From NCBI GenBank assembly GCA_002501065.1, contig DLRK01000049.1, forward strand, positions 1 to 47,215: DNA of 47,215 bases, read 5' to 3'. The notes below the pieces were generated by a model, which was not told the origin of the DNA, did no database searches, and was given only the letters and a program-made list of their open reading frames with translations. Made by a program: the position numbers and the translations under genes. Shown here one piece after another: positions 26,042 to 34,453 of the stretch; position 1 is the stretch's first letter, and the number at the start of each line of letters is the position of its first letter. The stretch is from Akkermansiaceae bacterium UBA7890. Its GTDB lineage: Bacteria > Verrucomicrobiota > Verrucomicrobiia > Verrucomicrobiales > Akkermansiaceae.

Positions 26042-29000
26042 ATGCGCCGTCTCCTTCGCCTCTCCATCATCACCGGGTTGATCGTCTGGACTCTCCAGCC
26101 GATCACCCGGGGGGAGACACGTGCCAATGATCCATGGAAGCCCATCCTCAGGGCCTCCTCCCTGAGCACCCGGGACCGTGCCATCGTGGGATACCTGCGC
26201 CCCTGGCTCGCTCCCACCGACTATCTCGCCCTCGATACGGACCGGCGGAAACAACTCCTGCGCTATGCCGACAACCGCCTCTTCAGCGATACCCCGCTCG
26301 CCCGTTGCTGGTCACCCGACACCCCGCTTCACGTTCTCTTTGCCTATCACGCGGTGGAGGAAGCCGCCCACGCAATCAAGAACCACCGCAAGGCCAACCA
26401 GTTTTTCGCCCGCTGGAGCCGCACCGCCACCAACGGCTCCGGACAGAACGTGCAGGGAAGACCGGTCACCCTCACCTGGAGTATCGTTCCCGACGGCACC
26501 CCCATTGCGAGTGACCCCGGCATCGGCGACAGTGACGACCCGAGTTCCCTGCGGGGCCGCCTGGCCGATCTCTACGGGGGCAATGGCGGCGCCCCTGAAG
26601 ATCAACCGTGGTTTCCCCTCTTCCGCGATCTCTTCGAGGCGATCGGAGCCCAGACCGGCATCACCTATCTCTACGAACCCAGCGACGACGGCCAACCCAT
26701 CAGCATCCTCAATCCAGGGCAGCCCGGCGTGCGCGGAGACCTGCGGCTGTGCGGACATCCTATCGATGGAGATGGCGACACCCTTGCCTATAATTTCTTT
26801 CCAGACCATGGCGACACGGTGATCGACACCAGTGACAGCTGGTTCGAGGATCTCTCCGGCAATTCCCGGCGCCTCGTCAACACGATCTCTCACGAACATG
26901 GACACGGAATCGGTCTGGAGCACGTGTGTCCGATCGACCAGACCAAACTCCTTGAACCCTTTATCAACACGGGGTTTCGCGGCATGCAGTTCGATGAGAT
27001 CTACACCCTGCAGCGCTGGTATGGCGATCCCTTCGAGCAACACGACAACAACACCGGGCGCAACAACGATTCCATCGAACGCGCCCGCAGTCTGGGCGTG
27101 TCCGCCGGCTCTCCCTTCGCTTTCCAGTGGCTCAGCATCGACGACAATTCCGACGTGGACTACTTCCTCATCCCCCTGCCCGCCGGGGCCCGCCTGACGG
27201 CATGGGTCATCCCGAGCGACAGGATCTATCTTGAAGGAGAGGAACAGGAGCAGGGATGTGAGGCCGGCACCACCTTCGACTCATCCAGTGTTCACGATCT
27301 CTCCCTCACCCTGCTCGACCACACCGGGCGCGTTCTGGCCACCGCTGATGACGCTCCCGCGGGAGAACCCGAAGGGTTCAACCAACTCCCCGTTCCCGGA
27401 GCCGGGCAGCGCTTTCTGCGAATCGCAGGCGACAACACCAATGCGGCCCAGCTCTACCGGCTGGAAGTGGAAATCAGCGCCCCCGCCGTGGCCATCGCTC
27501 CCGGCGAAATCCGCATCACCTCCGAATCGCACGCTCCCGCCAATGGCCAGATCGAACCGGGCGAAACCATCGAACTTCAGGTCAAACTTTCCAACTCCGG
27601 CAGCGTCACCGCCCAGAACGTAAGCGCTACCCTCTCGGCCCCTGACCAGCCCACCAGCTTCACCGGTTTCACCACCACCCGTAACTACGGCACCCTCCCC
27701 CACCAGGCCACGGCCGGCCGCACCTTCACCCTCGCTCTCCACGGAAACTGCGGGGACCTCCTCGATCTCGAACTCACCGTCACTGCCGACGACGGATTCT
27801 CACGCTCTTTTCCCATCCGGCTGGGACTCGGCGAAATCATCCGACGTCTCGATGAAGATTTCGACGCGGCGGCCGTTGCTCCCCTGCCATTCAGGTGGTC
27901 CTCCACTGCTTCGCGGGCCGGAAGCGGTTGGGCGCGCTCCAGCACCCGGCATGATTCAGCGGAGTTCTCCGTCTCTGCCTCGAGCCCGCCGAGTCGGGGC
28001 GCTTCCACTCTCACCTCCCCTCCCGTGAGGATCGGTTCACAGGGCGGCACCCTGCGCTTTCGTCACTTTGTGAATACGGAAGCCAGTTCCTTCAGCCCCA
28101 CGGTGGGATTCGACGGCGGCGTCCTGGAGGTCTCCCGCGACGGGGGCCGGTGGGAGGATATCGAGGATGCCGGCGGAGTATTTGCCCAGGGGCCCTACAA
28201 CCGCACCCTCAGCGAGGCCTACCAGAATCCCCTCCCCAATCGCCGTGCCTGGTCGGGATCCCTTGGCTGGATCACCACCGTGGTCAGGATCCCCTCCCAT
28301 CTCGCCTCCGAAGCGCTTCGGTTCCGCTGGACGCTGGGTCACGACACTTCTGACGCGGAAGAGGGATGGTATCTCGACAATATTATGGTGAGTAGCACAA
28401 CCTGCGCCGACACCAGACCCATCGTCCGCCTTGCCGTTGGCAATGACTCCGCCTCCGAGTTTCTGCCCACGGGCATTGCCCGGCTCACCTTCTCAACCCC
28501 GCTGCCTCTCGCCGGCGACCTCACCCTCCCCCTCCTGACCAGGGGAAGTGCCACTCCCGGGGTGGACACCCGTCCCTTCGACAACGTCGTGCTGCCAGGC
28601 GGCCAGAGGCTGTTGGAATTGACCTTCCGCCCCCTGCGGGACAACGAGGCGGAAGGCACCGAAATCCTTGAGCTGTCTCTCAATCCGGATCTCGTCTTCC
28701 CCGAAGGGGTGCCCTCTGCCGTGATCACCATCGCGGACACGCCCTACGGGCAATGGGCGGTCACCCATCTCGGCCCGAACTCCGCCAATCGCCCCAATGA
28801 CGACTTTGATCACGACGGATCGGTCAATGCTGAAGAGTATGCCTGGCAGAGCGATCCGGCCTCCGCGCACTCCCGGCCGGTGCCAAACTACCGGCGGGAG
28901 GGACGGTTCCTGCGCGTCGATTTTCCGCACCACGCGTTGCCCGCTTTTACAGGGGTGCATGCCGAGACTTCACCGGATCTTCGCCGGTGGACCAGACAGG

Positions 29001-29092
29001 GAGTGGAGACCCTCCCCAACGGATTCCGCGTTCCGCTCAACCTCCCGCAACGCTATCTTCGACTCGTTTACAGGGAGATCCCCCCCCCTTGA
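26042..29092 (+). CDS. Secreted matrixin-type zinc metalloprotease, multidomain
   Basis: About 1016 residues with signal peptide MRRLLRLSIITGLIVWTLQP from ATG 26042; a GTG at 26000 would put 14 residues in front of it. The zinc motif HEHGHGIGLEH at residues 284-294 fits HExxHxxGxxH of metzincins, and GMQFDEIYTLQRWYGDP follows as in matrixins. Next come a pre-peptidase-like beta domain (about 335-470, DNSDVDYFLIPLPAGARL), a CARDB-like domain (about 485-590), a lectin-like segment (about 600-800), a Calx-beta-like stretch with EGTEILELSL, and a calcium-binding repeat DHDGSVNAEEYAW with the tail SPDLRRW...RYLRLVYREI. It probably acts on extracellular proteins. It stands alone between the SHD1 gene and the PII gene. 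Confidence 0.87.
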   Translation: MRRLLRLSIITGLIVWTLQPITRGETRANDPWKPILRASSLSTRDRAIVGYLRPWLAPTDYLALDTDRRKQLLRYADNRLFSDTPLARCWSPDTPLHVLFAYHAVEEAAHAIKNHRKANQFFARWSRTATNGSGQNVQGRPVTLTWSIVPDGTPIASDPGIGDSDDPSSLRGRLADLYGGNGGAPEDQPWFPLFRDLFEAIGAQTGITYLYEPSDDGQPISILNPGQPGVRGDLRLCGHPIDGDGDTLAYNFFPDHGDTVIDTSDSWFEDLSGNSRRLVNTISHEHGHGIGLEHVCPIDQTKLLEPFINTGFRGMQFDEIYTLQRWYGDPFEQHDNNTGRNNDSIERARSLGVSAGSPFAFQWLSIDDNSDVDYFLIPLPAGARLTAWVIPSDRIYLEGEEQEQGCEAGTTFDSSSVHDLSLTLLDHTGRVLATADDAPAGEPEGFNQLPVPGAGQRFLRIAGDNTNAAQLYRLEVEISAPAVAIAPGEIRITSESHAPANGQIEPGETIELQVKLSNSGSVTAQNVSATLSAPDQPTSFTGFTTTRNYGTLPHQATAGRTFTLALHGNCGDLLDLELTVTADDGFSRSFPIRLGLGEIIRRLDEDFDAAAVAPLPFRWSSTASRAGSGWARSSTRHDSAEFSVSASSPPSRGASTLTSPPVRIGSQGGTLRFRHFVNTEASSFSPTVGFDGGVLEVSRDGGRWEDIEDAGGVFAQGPYNRTLSEAYQNPLPNRRAWSGSLGWITTVVRIPSHLASEALRFRWTLGHDTSDAEEGWYLDNIMVSSTTCADTRPIVRLAVGNDSASEFLPTGIARLTFSTPLPLAGDLTLPLLTRGSATPGVDTRPFDNVVLPGGQRLLELTFRPLRDNEAEGTEILELSLNPDLVFPEGVPSAVITIADTPYGQWAVTHLGPNSANRPNDDFDHDGSVNAEEYAWQSDPASAHSRPVPNYRREGRFLRVDFPHHALPAFTGVHAETSPDLRRWTRQGVETLPNGFRVPLNLPQRYLRLVYREIPPP

Positions 29093-29130
29093 TTCGCCCG
29101 ATTCCCTTCCTGGAATCTTCCGCTGGTCAA

Positions 29131-29147
29131 CTGGCACGGGAATTGCT
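29131..29147 (+). promoter_or_regulatory. Sigma-54 (RpoN) promoter of the PII gene
   Basis: The sequence TGGCACGGGAATTGCT matches the sigma-54 consensus TGGCAC-N5-TTGCW at every defined base, with the invariant GG (29133-29134) and GC (29145-29146) exactly ten bases apart. Transcription should begin near 29158, giving a leader of about 24 bases before the PII start codon. Nitrogen-regulated expression through an NtrC-type activator is expected; no activator site was identified. Confidence 0.88.
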
Positions 29148-29181
29148 ACCAACATTGACCAATTACGAACCAAGTGCGTCC

Positions 29182-29529
29182 ATGAAGAAAGTTGAAGCGA
29201 TTATCAAGCCATTCAAACTAGAAGAGGTCAAAGAGGCTCTGGCCGAGATCGGAGTGCAGGGAATGACCGTCACCGAAGTAAAAGGTTTCGGGCGCCAGAA
29301 AGGACATACGGAGATCTACCGCGGTAGTGAGTATACCGTGGATTTCCTTCCCAAGGTCAAAATTGAAGTCGTCATCGACGACGCGGAGGCCAACACGGTC
29401 GCGGAAGCCATCGTCAAGAGCGCCAATACCGGCAAGATCGGTGACGGCAAGGTCTTCATTTCCAGCGTGGAAGAAGCGATCCGAATCCGTACCGGCGAAA
29501 CCGGCGCGGAGGCCGTCTCGGTCAACTGA
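29182..29529 (+). CDS. glnB: Nitrogen regulatory protein PII
   Basis: The 115-residue product begins MKKVEAIIKPFKLEEVKEAL and carries the T-loop GHTEIYRGSEYTVDFLPK with Tyr51, the uridylylation site of proteobacterial PII proteins. The B-loop TGKIGDGKVFI and C-loop follow. PII trimers sense 2-oxoglutarate and ATP/ADP and control ammonium transport and glutamine synthetase. The ATG at 29182 is fixed by homology; a longer upstream reading would run through the promoter. No amtB or glnA is adjacent. The gene appears monocistronic: a sigma-54 promoter lies directly upstream and a strong terminator 39 bases downstream. Confidence 0.96.
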   Translation: MKKVEAIIKPFKLEEVKEALAEIGVQGMTVTEVKGFGRQKGHTEIYRGSEYTVDFLPKVKIEVVIDDAEANTVAEAIVKSANTGKIGDGKVFISSVEEAIRIRTGETGAEAVSVN

Positions 29530-29567
29530 CCACGGCTCTCCCACTTCTGAACCGGTATTCTTCTGAG

Positions 29568-29603
29568 AGCCGGGCCTGCGTTCTGCAGGCTCGGCTTTCT
29601 CTT
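29568..29603 (+). terminator. Rho-independent terminator after the PII gene
   Basis: A 12-bp stem with a single G-T wobble (left arm AGCCGGGCCTGC at 29568-29579, right arm GCAGGCTCGGCT at 29585-29596), five-base loop, then a T-rich tail TTCTCTT. It closes the single-gene transcription unit of the PII gene. Confidence 0.85.
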
Positions 29604-30090
29604 CGTTACAAGTTTACGGATTCTCCCTGCCGTGGGCGAACTCGATCGAGAACCCCTTGGACCTGAATCGCCAGGTGGAGATTGCCTCGCCCCTCGTCTT
29701 CAGGGTCGGAGGCTTTGTCCCGGTTTGCGTCGATCGTGATACCGACTGGCCGCCCGGGCGCTGGCGAGCAGGCCGGCAAAGGCAGCCGTGGCCAGGACGG
29801 GCCGCAGGACACGGCTCAGGGCAGAGGTCGCAGGTTTCATTCTCGTTTCGGGGTCAGTGGTTGTGACTCATGTCCGCGTAGCACGCGGTCTTCCCTCTTT
29901 CAATCGAAGCGCCTGCTCCCTGTTTTCAGAAATCGCGAAAGAACGTCCCCATTTGAATTCCCTTGGAAAAGGAAACTCTTCCTGTTGGTCCTCGCCATGA
30001 TAGAAGAATCCCTTTCGCCCCCTGGAATTCTTGTGGCCCTCTTTTACAATCAGATTACAAAGAAATCATCAGTCCCCGGTTCATACAGGC
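29604..30090. other. Long intergenic stretch between the PII gene and the serpin gene
   Basis: About 490 bases with no convincing conserved gene. The only coding-like item is the 46-codon minus-strand reading frame at 29700-29840, listed separately. The last 60 bases are AT-rich (TTTTACAATCAGATTACAAA near 30042-30061) and probably contain the serpin promoter, but a -10 element could not be placed. Confidence 0.4.
29700..29840 (-). CDS. Possible small exported peptide or gene remnant (46 residues)
   Basis: The reading frame starts at ATG 29840 after a weak GAGA sequence. Its first 31 residues look like a signal peptide: basic start (MKPATSALSRVLRP), a hydrophobic core (VLATAAFAGLLA) and a small-residue cleavage site (SARA-A). 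Only about 15 residues follow before the stop. Downstream, another frame of the same strand stays open with protein-like composition, so this could be the broken front end of a formerly longer secreted protein. No relative is recognised. Confidence 0.25.
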   Translation of the reverse strand: MKPATSALSRVLRPVLATAAFAGLLASARAASRYHDRRKPGQSLRP

Positions 30091-31332
30091 ATGAAAATCA
30101 TGAATATATCAATCCCCCTCAGCATCATTCTGCTCAGCACGCCTCTCCTGGGACAGCAAGTTCCCTTCGCGGCCACGGCCAACAACGGATTTGGCCTCGA
30201 CCTCTACCGTGAGATGGCCGCCAGGGAAGGCAATCTCTGCCTCTCCCCATTCTCCATCGTGACTGCTCTTGGCATGACGGGCAACGGGGCGGCGGGTGAC
30301 ACGCTCACCGAGATGGAGAAGGCCCTCCATTGCCCGGGAAAACTGTCTCAACTCAGCGCTTCCCTGTCCATTCTCCTCGAGGACTTCGGGAAACGGAAGG
30401 AACAAGCCGCGGCCTTGGCCGGAAAAAACCCGGCCAGAAAGAATGGAGAACCCTCCTTTGACCTCACGGTCACAAACTCCCTCTTTGGACAGAAGGGCTA
30501 TCCGTTCCGGAAGGAATTCCTCACCACCTTGGAAAAGCTCTACCGGGCTCCCCTGCAGTTCGCTGACTTCAGGAACGATGCGGCAAAGGAGAGAGCAAGG
30601 ATCAATGAATGGGTCTCAGCGCGGACAAACGAGAAGATCCAGGAGCTCCTGCCGGAAGGATCGCTGGACAGTTCGACCGGTCTCGTCCTGGTCAACGCCC
30701 TCTACTTCAAGGCCGGATGGCGTTATGCCTTCCCGAAATCCGCCACCAAACCCGCTCCCTTCCACCTCGCCCCGGGCAGGGCCATTGAAACGCCAACCAT
30801 GCACACCACCAAAAGGTTCGGATATTCCAGGGAAGACGGTTACACCGCAGTCAACCTGCCCTACTCACAGAACTTTGCCATGCTCGCCCTCGTCCCCGAC
30901 GAGATTGACGGCCTGCCTGCTCTTGAGAAGACCCTGAGTGCCGGGAAACTAACCGCTCTCAGTCGCCTGCCGGCACGCAAGGTGGCTCTTCATCTTCCCA
31001 AGTTCCGCATCGAAGGTGACACCATCGCCCTCACCAATCCGCTCAAGAGGCTCGGCATGAACCTGGCCTTTACAAGAGGCGCCGACTTCAGCCTCATGAC
31101 TTCTGATCCCCGCGGACTCTCCATTGACGATATCTATCATAAGACCTTCATCGCAGTAGACGAAAAGGGAACCGAAGCGGCCGCCGCTACCGCGGTCGCC
31201 ATGACATTCCGCTCCCTGCCCCGTCCCGAAAAGCCCGTCGAAGTGCGTCTCGACCGACCCTTCCTCTACGCCATCATGGACACCCGCACCCAGACCGCCC
31301 TGTTCCTCGGGCGGATTGTGGATCCTCGTTGA
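30091..31332 (+). CDS. Exported inhibitory serpin with Arg-Ser reactive site
   Basis: A 413-residue serpin with signal peptide (MNISIPLSIILLSTPLLG). Family blocks are NLCLSPFSIVTALGMTGNGA, INEWVSARTNEKI, GLVLVNALYFKAGW, LHLPKFRIEGD and the C-terminal PFLYAIMDTRTQTALFLGR. The reactive-centre loop has an inhibitory hinge with small residues, E-K-G-T-E-A-A-A-A-T-A. Counting from the hinge Gly as P15, the scissile bond falls between Arg374 and Ser375. An Arg at P1 predicts inhibition of trypsin-like serine proteases. The loop after P1' is several residues longer than in antitrypsin. Start ATG 30091 places the signal peptide at the N-terminus. The target protease is unknown; the gene is monocistronic. 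Confidence 0.93.
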   Translation: MKIMNISIPLSIILLSTPLLGQQVPFAATANNGFGLDLYREMAAREGNLCLSPFSIVTALGMTGNGAAGDTLTEMEKALHCPGKLSQLSASLSILLEDFGKRKEQAAALAGKNPARKNGEPSFDLTVTNSLFGQKGYPFRKEFLTTLEKLYRAPLQFADFRNDAAKERARINEWVSARTNEKIQELLPEGSLDSSTGLVLVNALYFKAGWRYAFPKSATKPAPFHLAPGRAIETPTMHTTKRFGYSREDGYTAVNLPYSQNFAMLALVPDEIDGLPALEKTLSAGKLTALSRLPARKVALHLPKFRIEGDTIALTNPLKRLGMNLAFTRGADFSLMTSDPRGLSIDDIYHKTFIAVDEKGTEAAAATAVAMTFRSLPRPEKPVEVRLDRPFLYAIMDTRTQTALFLGRIVDPR

Positions 31333-31350
31333 ATCAAAAGCGGAGTCCCC

Positions 31351-32925
31351 TCACGGCACGATCACCACCCGGTCCCCCGGCTCGGTGATTTTCCAGAGTT
31401 CGGCGGCATTGCCACGCGGCACGCGGAGGCAGCCGTGGGACGCCGGGTAATCCGGGCAGTAGCCTTCGTGAAATCCGACCGCCCCGCAACTGAGCCGCTG
31501 GAAGTAGGGCATCCTGACACCCTTGTAGATGTTGGAGACATGATGACGGTTCTTGTTGGTGATAACGAACTCGCCCGTCTTGGTCCGGTAGCCCTTCCTG
31601 CCGGTGGAGACTCTGGTGGAAAACAACTCCTTGTCGTCCTTGCCGTAAACCCAGGCCTTCTGCTCGGAAAGATCCACCTTGAGCCAGCGTTCCTCGTTCC
31701 CTGGATCCGCTCCCAGCAGCAGTTGCATCATCTTCACGTCATTCCGGCGGGAGGCGAACCCAATCGGGTAGTAGGACTTGCGACTGGTCCAGATAAAGCG
31801 CTTGGCCCCATGCTCCATGAGAAGCTTGGCCAGTTCCAGGTTGCCACAGTCCGCAGCCGCCATCAGGGGCGTCACCCGCGAATCGTACTTCAGGTGAGTC
31901 TTGAGATACCCCACCGGACGCACCCGCGCGAGGAAGTCGCCGGTTGCCGGGCGGGAGAAGGAGACATTGGGATCCGCCCCCGCTTCGAGGAGAAGCCTGC
32001 ACAGATCCAGCCGATTCATGACCACCGCGAGATGCAGAGCGCTCTGTCCCTCCCGTCCACGCCTGGCCAGGCCGGCCGCCTGCACGATCCCCGCCTGGAG
32101 AAGGTGCTCCACGAGTTCGGCCTGCCCCTCGCGAACCGCCGCCACCAGGACGGGATCCTTCGATCCGGGCTCGGACCTGACTCCCTGCCCCACCAGAAAG
32201 CCGAAGATCTCGCGATCGCCTTCCACCACCGCATTGTAGAGCGCCGATCCGGCCTTGCCTCCATGCCGCAAAAGCACCCCGGTGCGCTCAAAGTCGCGGG
32301 CTGCCAGCAGAACCTGAACCGCCGTCCGACCGTCCGGCCCTCTCTGGTTGGGATCAGCCCCGCCCTTGATGAGGAGTTCGAGTTCAGCGGGGGATGACTC
32401 CAGGGCCAGGGCGAGATCGAGGGACGTCCGTTCGCCCGCCCCCTTCACCCGGGGGTCCGCCCCGTGTGCCAGCAGGATCTTCATCGCCTCCTGGTCACCG
32501 CTCTGCAGGGCCAGCTGCAACGGGTTCCAGCCACTGGGATGCTTGTCGGTGGGTGAGCCGCCGGCCGTCAGGAGTTGGGCCAGGACGTCTGTCCGGCCCT
32601 CCAGAACAGCCACATGCACGGCCGACTCTTCCCGTTTCTCGCGGGCATGCAGGTAGGGCCAGTCGCCGTGCAGGGACAACATCAAGGAGCCGGACCAGCC
32701 TTCCTCCCCGGCATCGGAATCCGCTCCCGCCTGCAGAAGCAGGGAGAGAATCCCGCTTCGTCCGCTCCGCACCGCCTCGAGGAGGGAGGGAGGCCGGACC
32801 GGAATGGCTTTTCGTGAAGGAGTGACCCGCATGGAGGTCCCATCATCGCGCTCAATCCCGGACAGCAATCCCGTCGTCGAGACGGTCAGGGCACAAAACA
32901 CCGGGATGAGGGGAACTTGGCGCAT
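31351..32925 (-). CDS. Exported ankyrin-repeat protein fused to an L,D-transpeptidase (YkuD) domain
   Basis: The 524-residue protein has an N-terminal signal sequence (LIPVFCALTVSTTGLLSG). About nine ankyrin-type repeats follow from residue 45 to 400, for example SGRSGILSLLLQAGADSDA, HVAVLEGRTDVLAQLLTAGG and LDLCRLLLEAGADPNVSF. A YkuD domain at about 405-524 begins WLKVDLSEQKAWVYGKD and carries the catalytic block HEGYCPDYPASHGCLRVP with Cys499 and His497. YkuD enzymes cross-link peptidoglycan stem peptides (3-3 bonds) or attach proteins to it. The fusion suggests that the ankyrin stack positions the enzyme on a periplasmic protein partner. It lies 165 bases downstream of dapL on the same strand. 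Confidence 0.92.
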   Translation of the reverse strand: MRQVPLIPVFCALTVSTTGLLSGIERDDGTSMRVTPSRKAIPVRPPSLLEAVRSGRSGILSLLLQAGADSDAGEEGWSGSLMLSLHGDWPYLHAREKREESAVHVAVLEGRTDVLAQLLTAGGSPTDKHPSGWNPLQLALQSGDQEAMKILLAHGADPRVKGAGERTSLDLALALESSPAELELLIKGGADPNQRGPDGRTAVQVLLAARDFERTGVLLRHGGKAGSALYNAVVEGDREIFGFLVGQGVRSEPGSKDPVLVAAVREGQAELVEHLLQAGIVQAAGLARRGREGQSALHLAVVMNRLDLCRLLLEAGADPNVSFSRPATGDFLARVRPVGYLKTHLKYDSRVTPLMAAADCGNLELAKLLMEHGAKRFIWTSRKSYYPIGFASRRNDVKMMQLLLGADPGNEERWLKVDLSEQKAWVYGKDDKELFSTRVSTGRKGYRTKTGEFVITNKNRHHVSNIYKGVRMPYFQRLSCGAVGFHEGYCPDYPASHGCLRVPRGNAAELWKITEPGDRVVIVP

Positions 32926-33090
32926 TTGGGACTATCCCGACAGGGGGAAGGGAGCAACGAGCCTAACCCCTTATTCCGCTCACTCGCAACATCCTGCTTT
33001 CTCGTTAAGTTATCCTGGAAGATTGGACAGGTTTCACAAATCCGGAGAGCCATTCCCCGGCCGGACTCCTGCAACCGTCGAAAGCAACCG

Positions 33091-34323
33091 CTACCCAAGC
33101 ACCTCCGTGATCCGGGCGCAGACTTCCTCCACGTTCTCCCGCGAGTTGAAGGCGGAAATCCGGAAGTAGCCCTCGCCCGCGGCACCGAACCCAGCCCCCG
33201 GAGTCACTACCACCTGGGCGTCCTGCAGCATCCTGTCGAACATCCCCCAGCTATCCATGCCCTCCGGACACCGCACCCAGACGTAGGGCGAGTGCTCGCC
33301 TCCATACACTGCCAGGCCGCACTTCTCGCAAGCCTCCTTCAAAAGCGCGGCGTTGCCCATGTAATGCTCCACCAGTTTCCTGATCTGGGTCTTGCCCTCC
33401 ACTGAGAAAAGAGCCTCCGCTGCCCGCTGGACCGGGTAGCTCACCCCATTGAACTTGGTCGAGTGCCGGCGGGCCCACAATCCGTGCAAGGTCACCCGCT
33501 CACCACCTGCAGTCGAACCGGTGAGCTCCTTCGGGATCACGATGAAGGCGCAACGGGTCCCGGTAAACCCACCATTCTTGGAGAAGGAACGGAATTCGAT
33601 CGCACACTCGCGGGCTCCCTCGATCTCGTAAATAGAGCGCGGCAACCCGGCGTCCTGGACGTAGGCCTCGTAAGCTGCGTCATAGAGAATTACGGCATCG
33701 TTCGCGCGCGCATAGTCGACCCACTTCTGCAGCTGCTCCCCGGTCGCCACCGTCCCGGTCGGGTTATTCGGATAGCACAGGTAAATGAGATCCACCTTTT
33801 CCTCCGGAAGCGCGGGGGTGAAATCATTCTCAGCCGTGCAGGGCAGGTAGACCAGCCCCGCAAACTGTCCCCTTTCGTCACCCTCCCCGGTGTTGCCTGC
33901 CATCACATTGGTATCCACGTAGACCGGGTAGACCGGATCGGTAATCGCAATCTTCTGCCCCCCTCCGAAGATATCGAGGATGTTGCCCGTATCACATTTC
34001 GAACCGTCCGAGACGAAAATCTCATCCGCATCAACTCCCAGTCCTGCGTAGGCATTCTCTGCCACGGCCTTCCGCAGGAACTCGTAGCCCTGCTCCGGCC
34101 CATATCCACGGAAGCTCTCCCGTTCACCCAGCTCATCCACCGCCTCCTTCATGGCGGTGCGCGCCGCCAGGGGCAGCGGTTCGGTCACATCCCCGATTCC
34201 ACAACGAATCAAACGCGTAGCCTTCTCCGGCTCCGCGTCCGAAAAGGCGTTCACCCGCCGGGCGATCTCCGGGAAGAGATAGCCCGCCTTAAGTTTCAGG
34301 AAGTTCTCGTTGATTCGAGCCAT
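33091..34323 (-). CDS. dapL: LL-diaminopimelate aminotransferase
   Basis: The 410-residue protein starts MARINENFLKLKAGYLFPEI, the typical DapL N-terminus. It has IRCGIGDVTEPLPL, SFRGYGPEQGYEFLR, VSDGSKCDTGNI, CYPNNPTGTVA and the PLP lysine in FRSFSKNGGFTGTRCAF. DapL converts tetrahydrodipicolinate directly to LL-diaminopimelate, the shortcut route of chlamydiae, plants and other PVC bacteria, so it supports the taxonomic call. Product use is both lysine and the peptidoglycan cross-link substrate. A longer reading frame to 34401 adds a non-homologous leader. Confidence 0.96.
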   Translation of the reverse strand: MARINENFLKLKAGYLFPEIARRVNAFSDAEPEKATRLIRCGIGDVTEPLPLAARTAMKEAVDELGERESFRGYGPEQGYEFLRKAVAENAYAGLGVDADEIFVSDGSKCDTGNILDIFGGGQKIAITDPVYPVYVDTNVMAGNTGEGDERGQFAGLVYLPCTAENDFTPALPEEKVDLIYLCYPNNPTGTVATGEQLQKWVDYARANDAVILYDAAYEAYVQDAGLPRSIYEIEGARECAIEFRSFSKNGGFTGTRCAFIVIPKELTGSTAGGERVTLHGLWARRHSTKFNGVSYPVQRAAEALFSVEGKTQIRKLVEHYMGNAALLKEACEKCGLAVYGGEHSPYVWVRCPEGMDSWGMFDRMLQDAQVVVTPGAGFGAAGEGYFRISAFNSRENVEEVCARITEVLG

Positions 34324-34453
34324 GGCGGGCACCCTGTAGCGGGCTTCCCGCCAACTCGCAAGCGTTGGAGTTCCATCTCCACGTTTCGCAGGGGAACGCA
34401 CTCAGCCGAACCCGCTGGTCCGGCCGAGTCAAAACGGCTACCGGCAACGGCGG

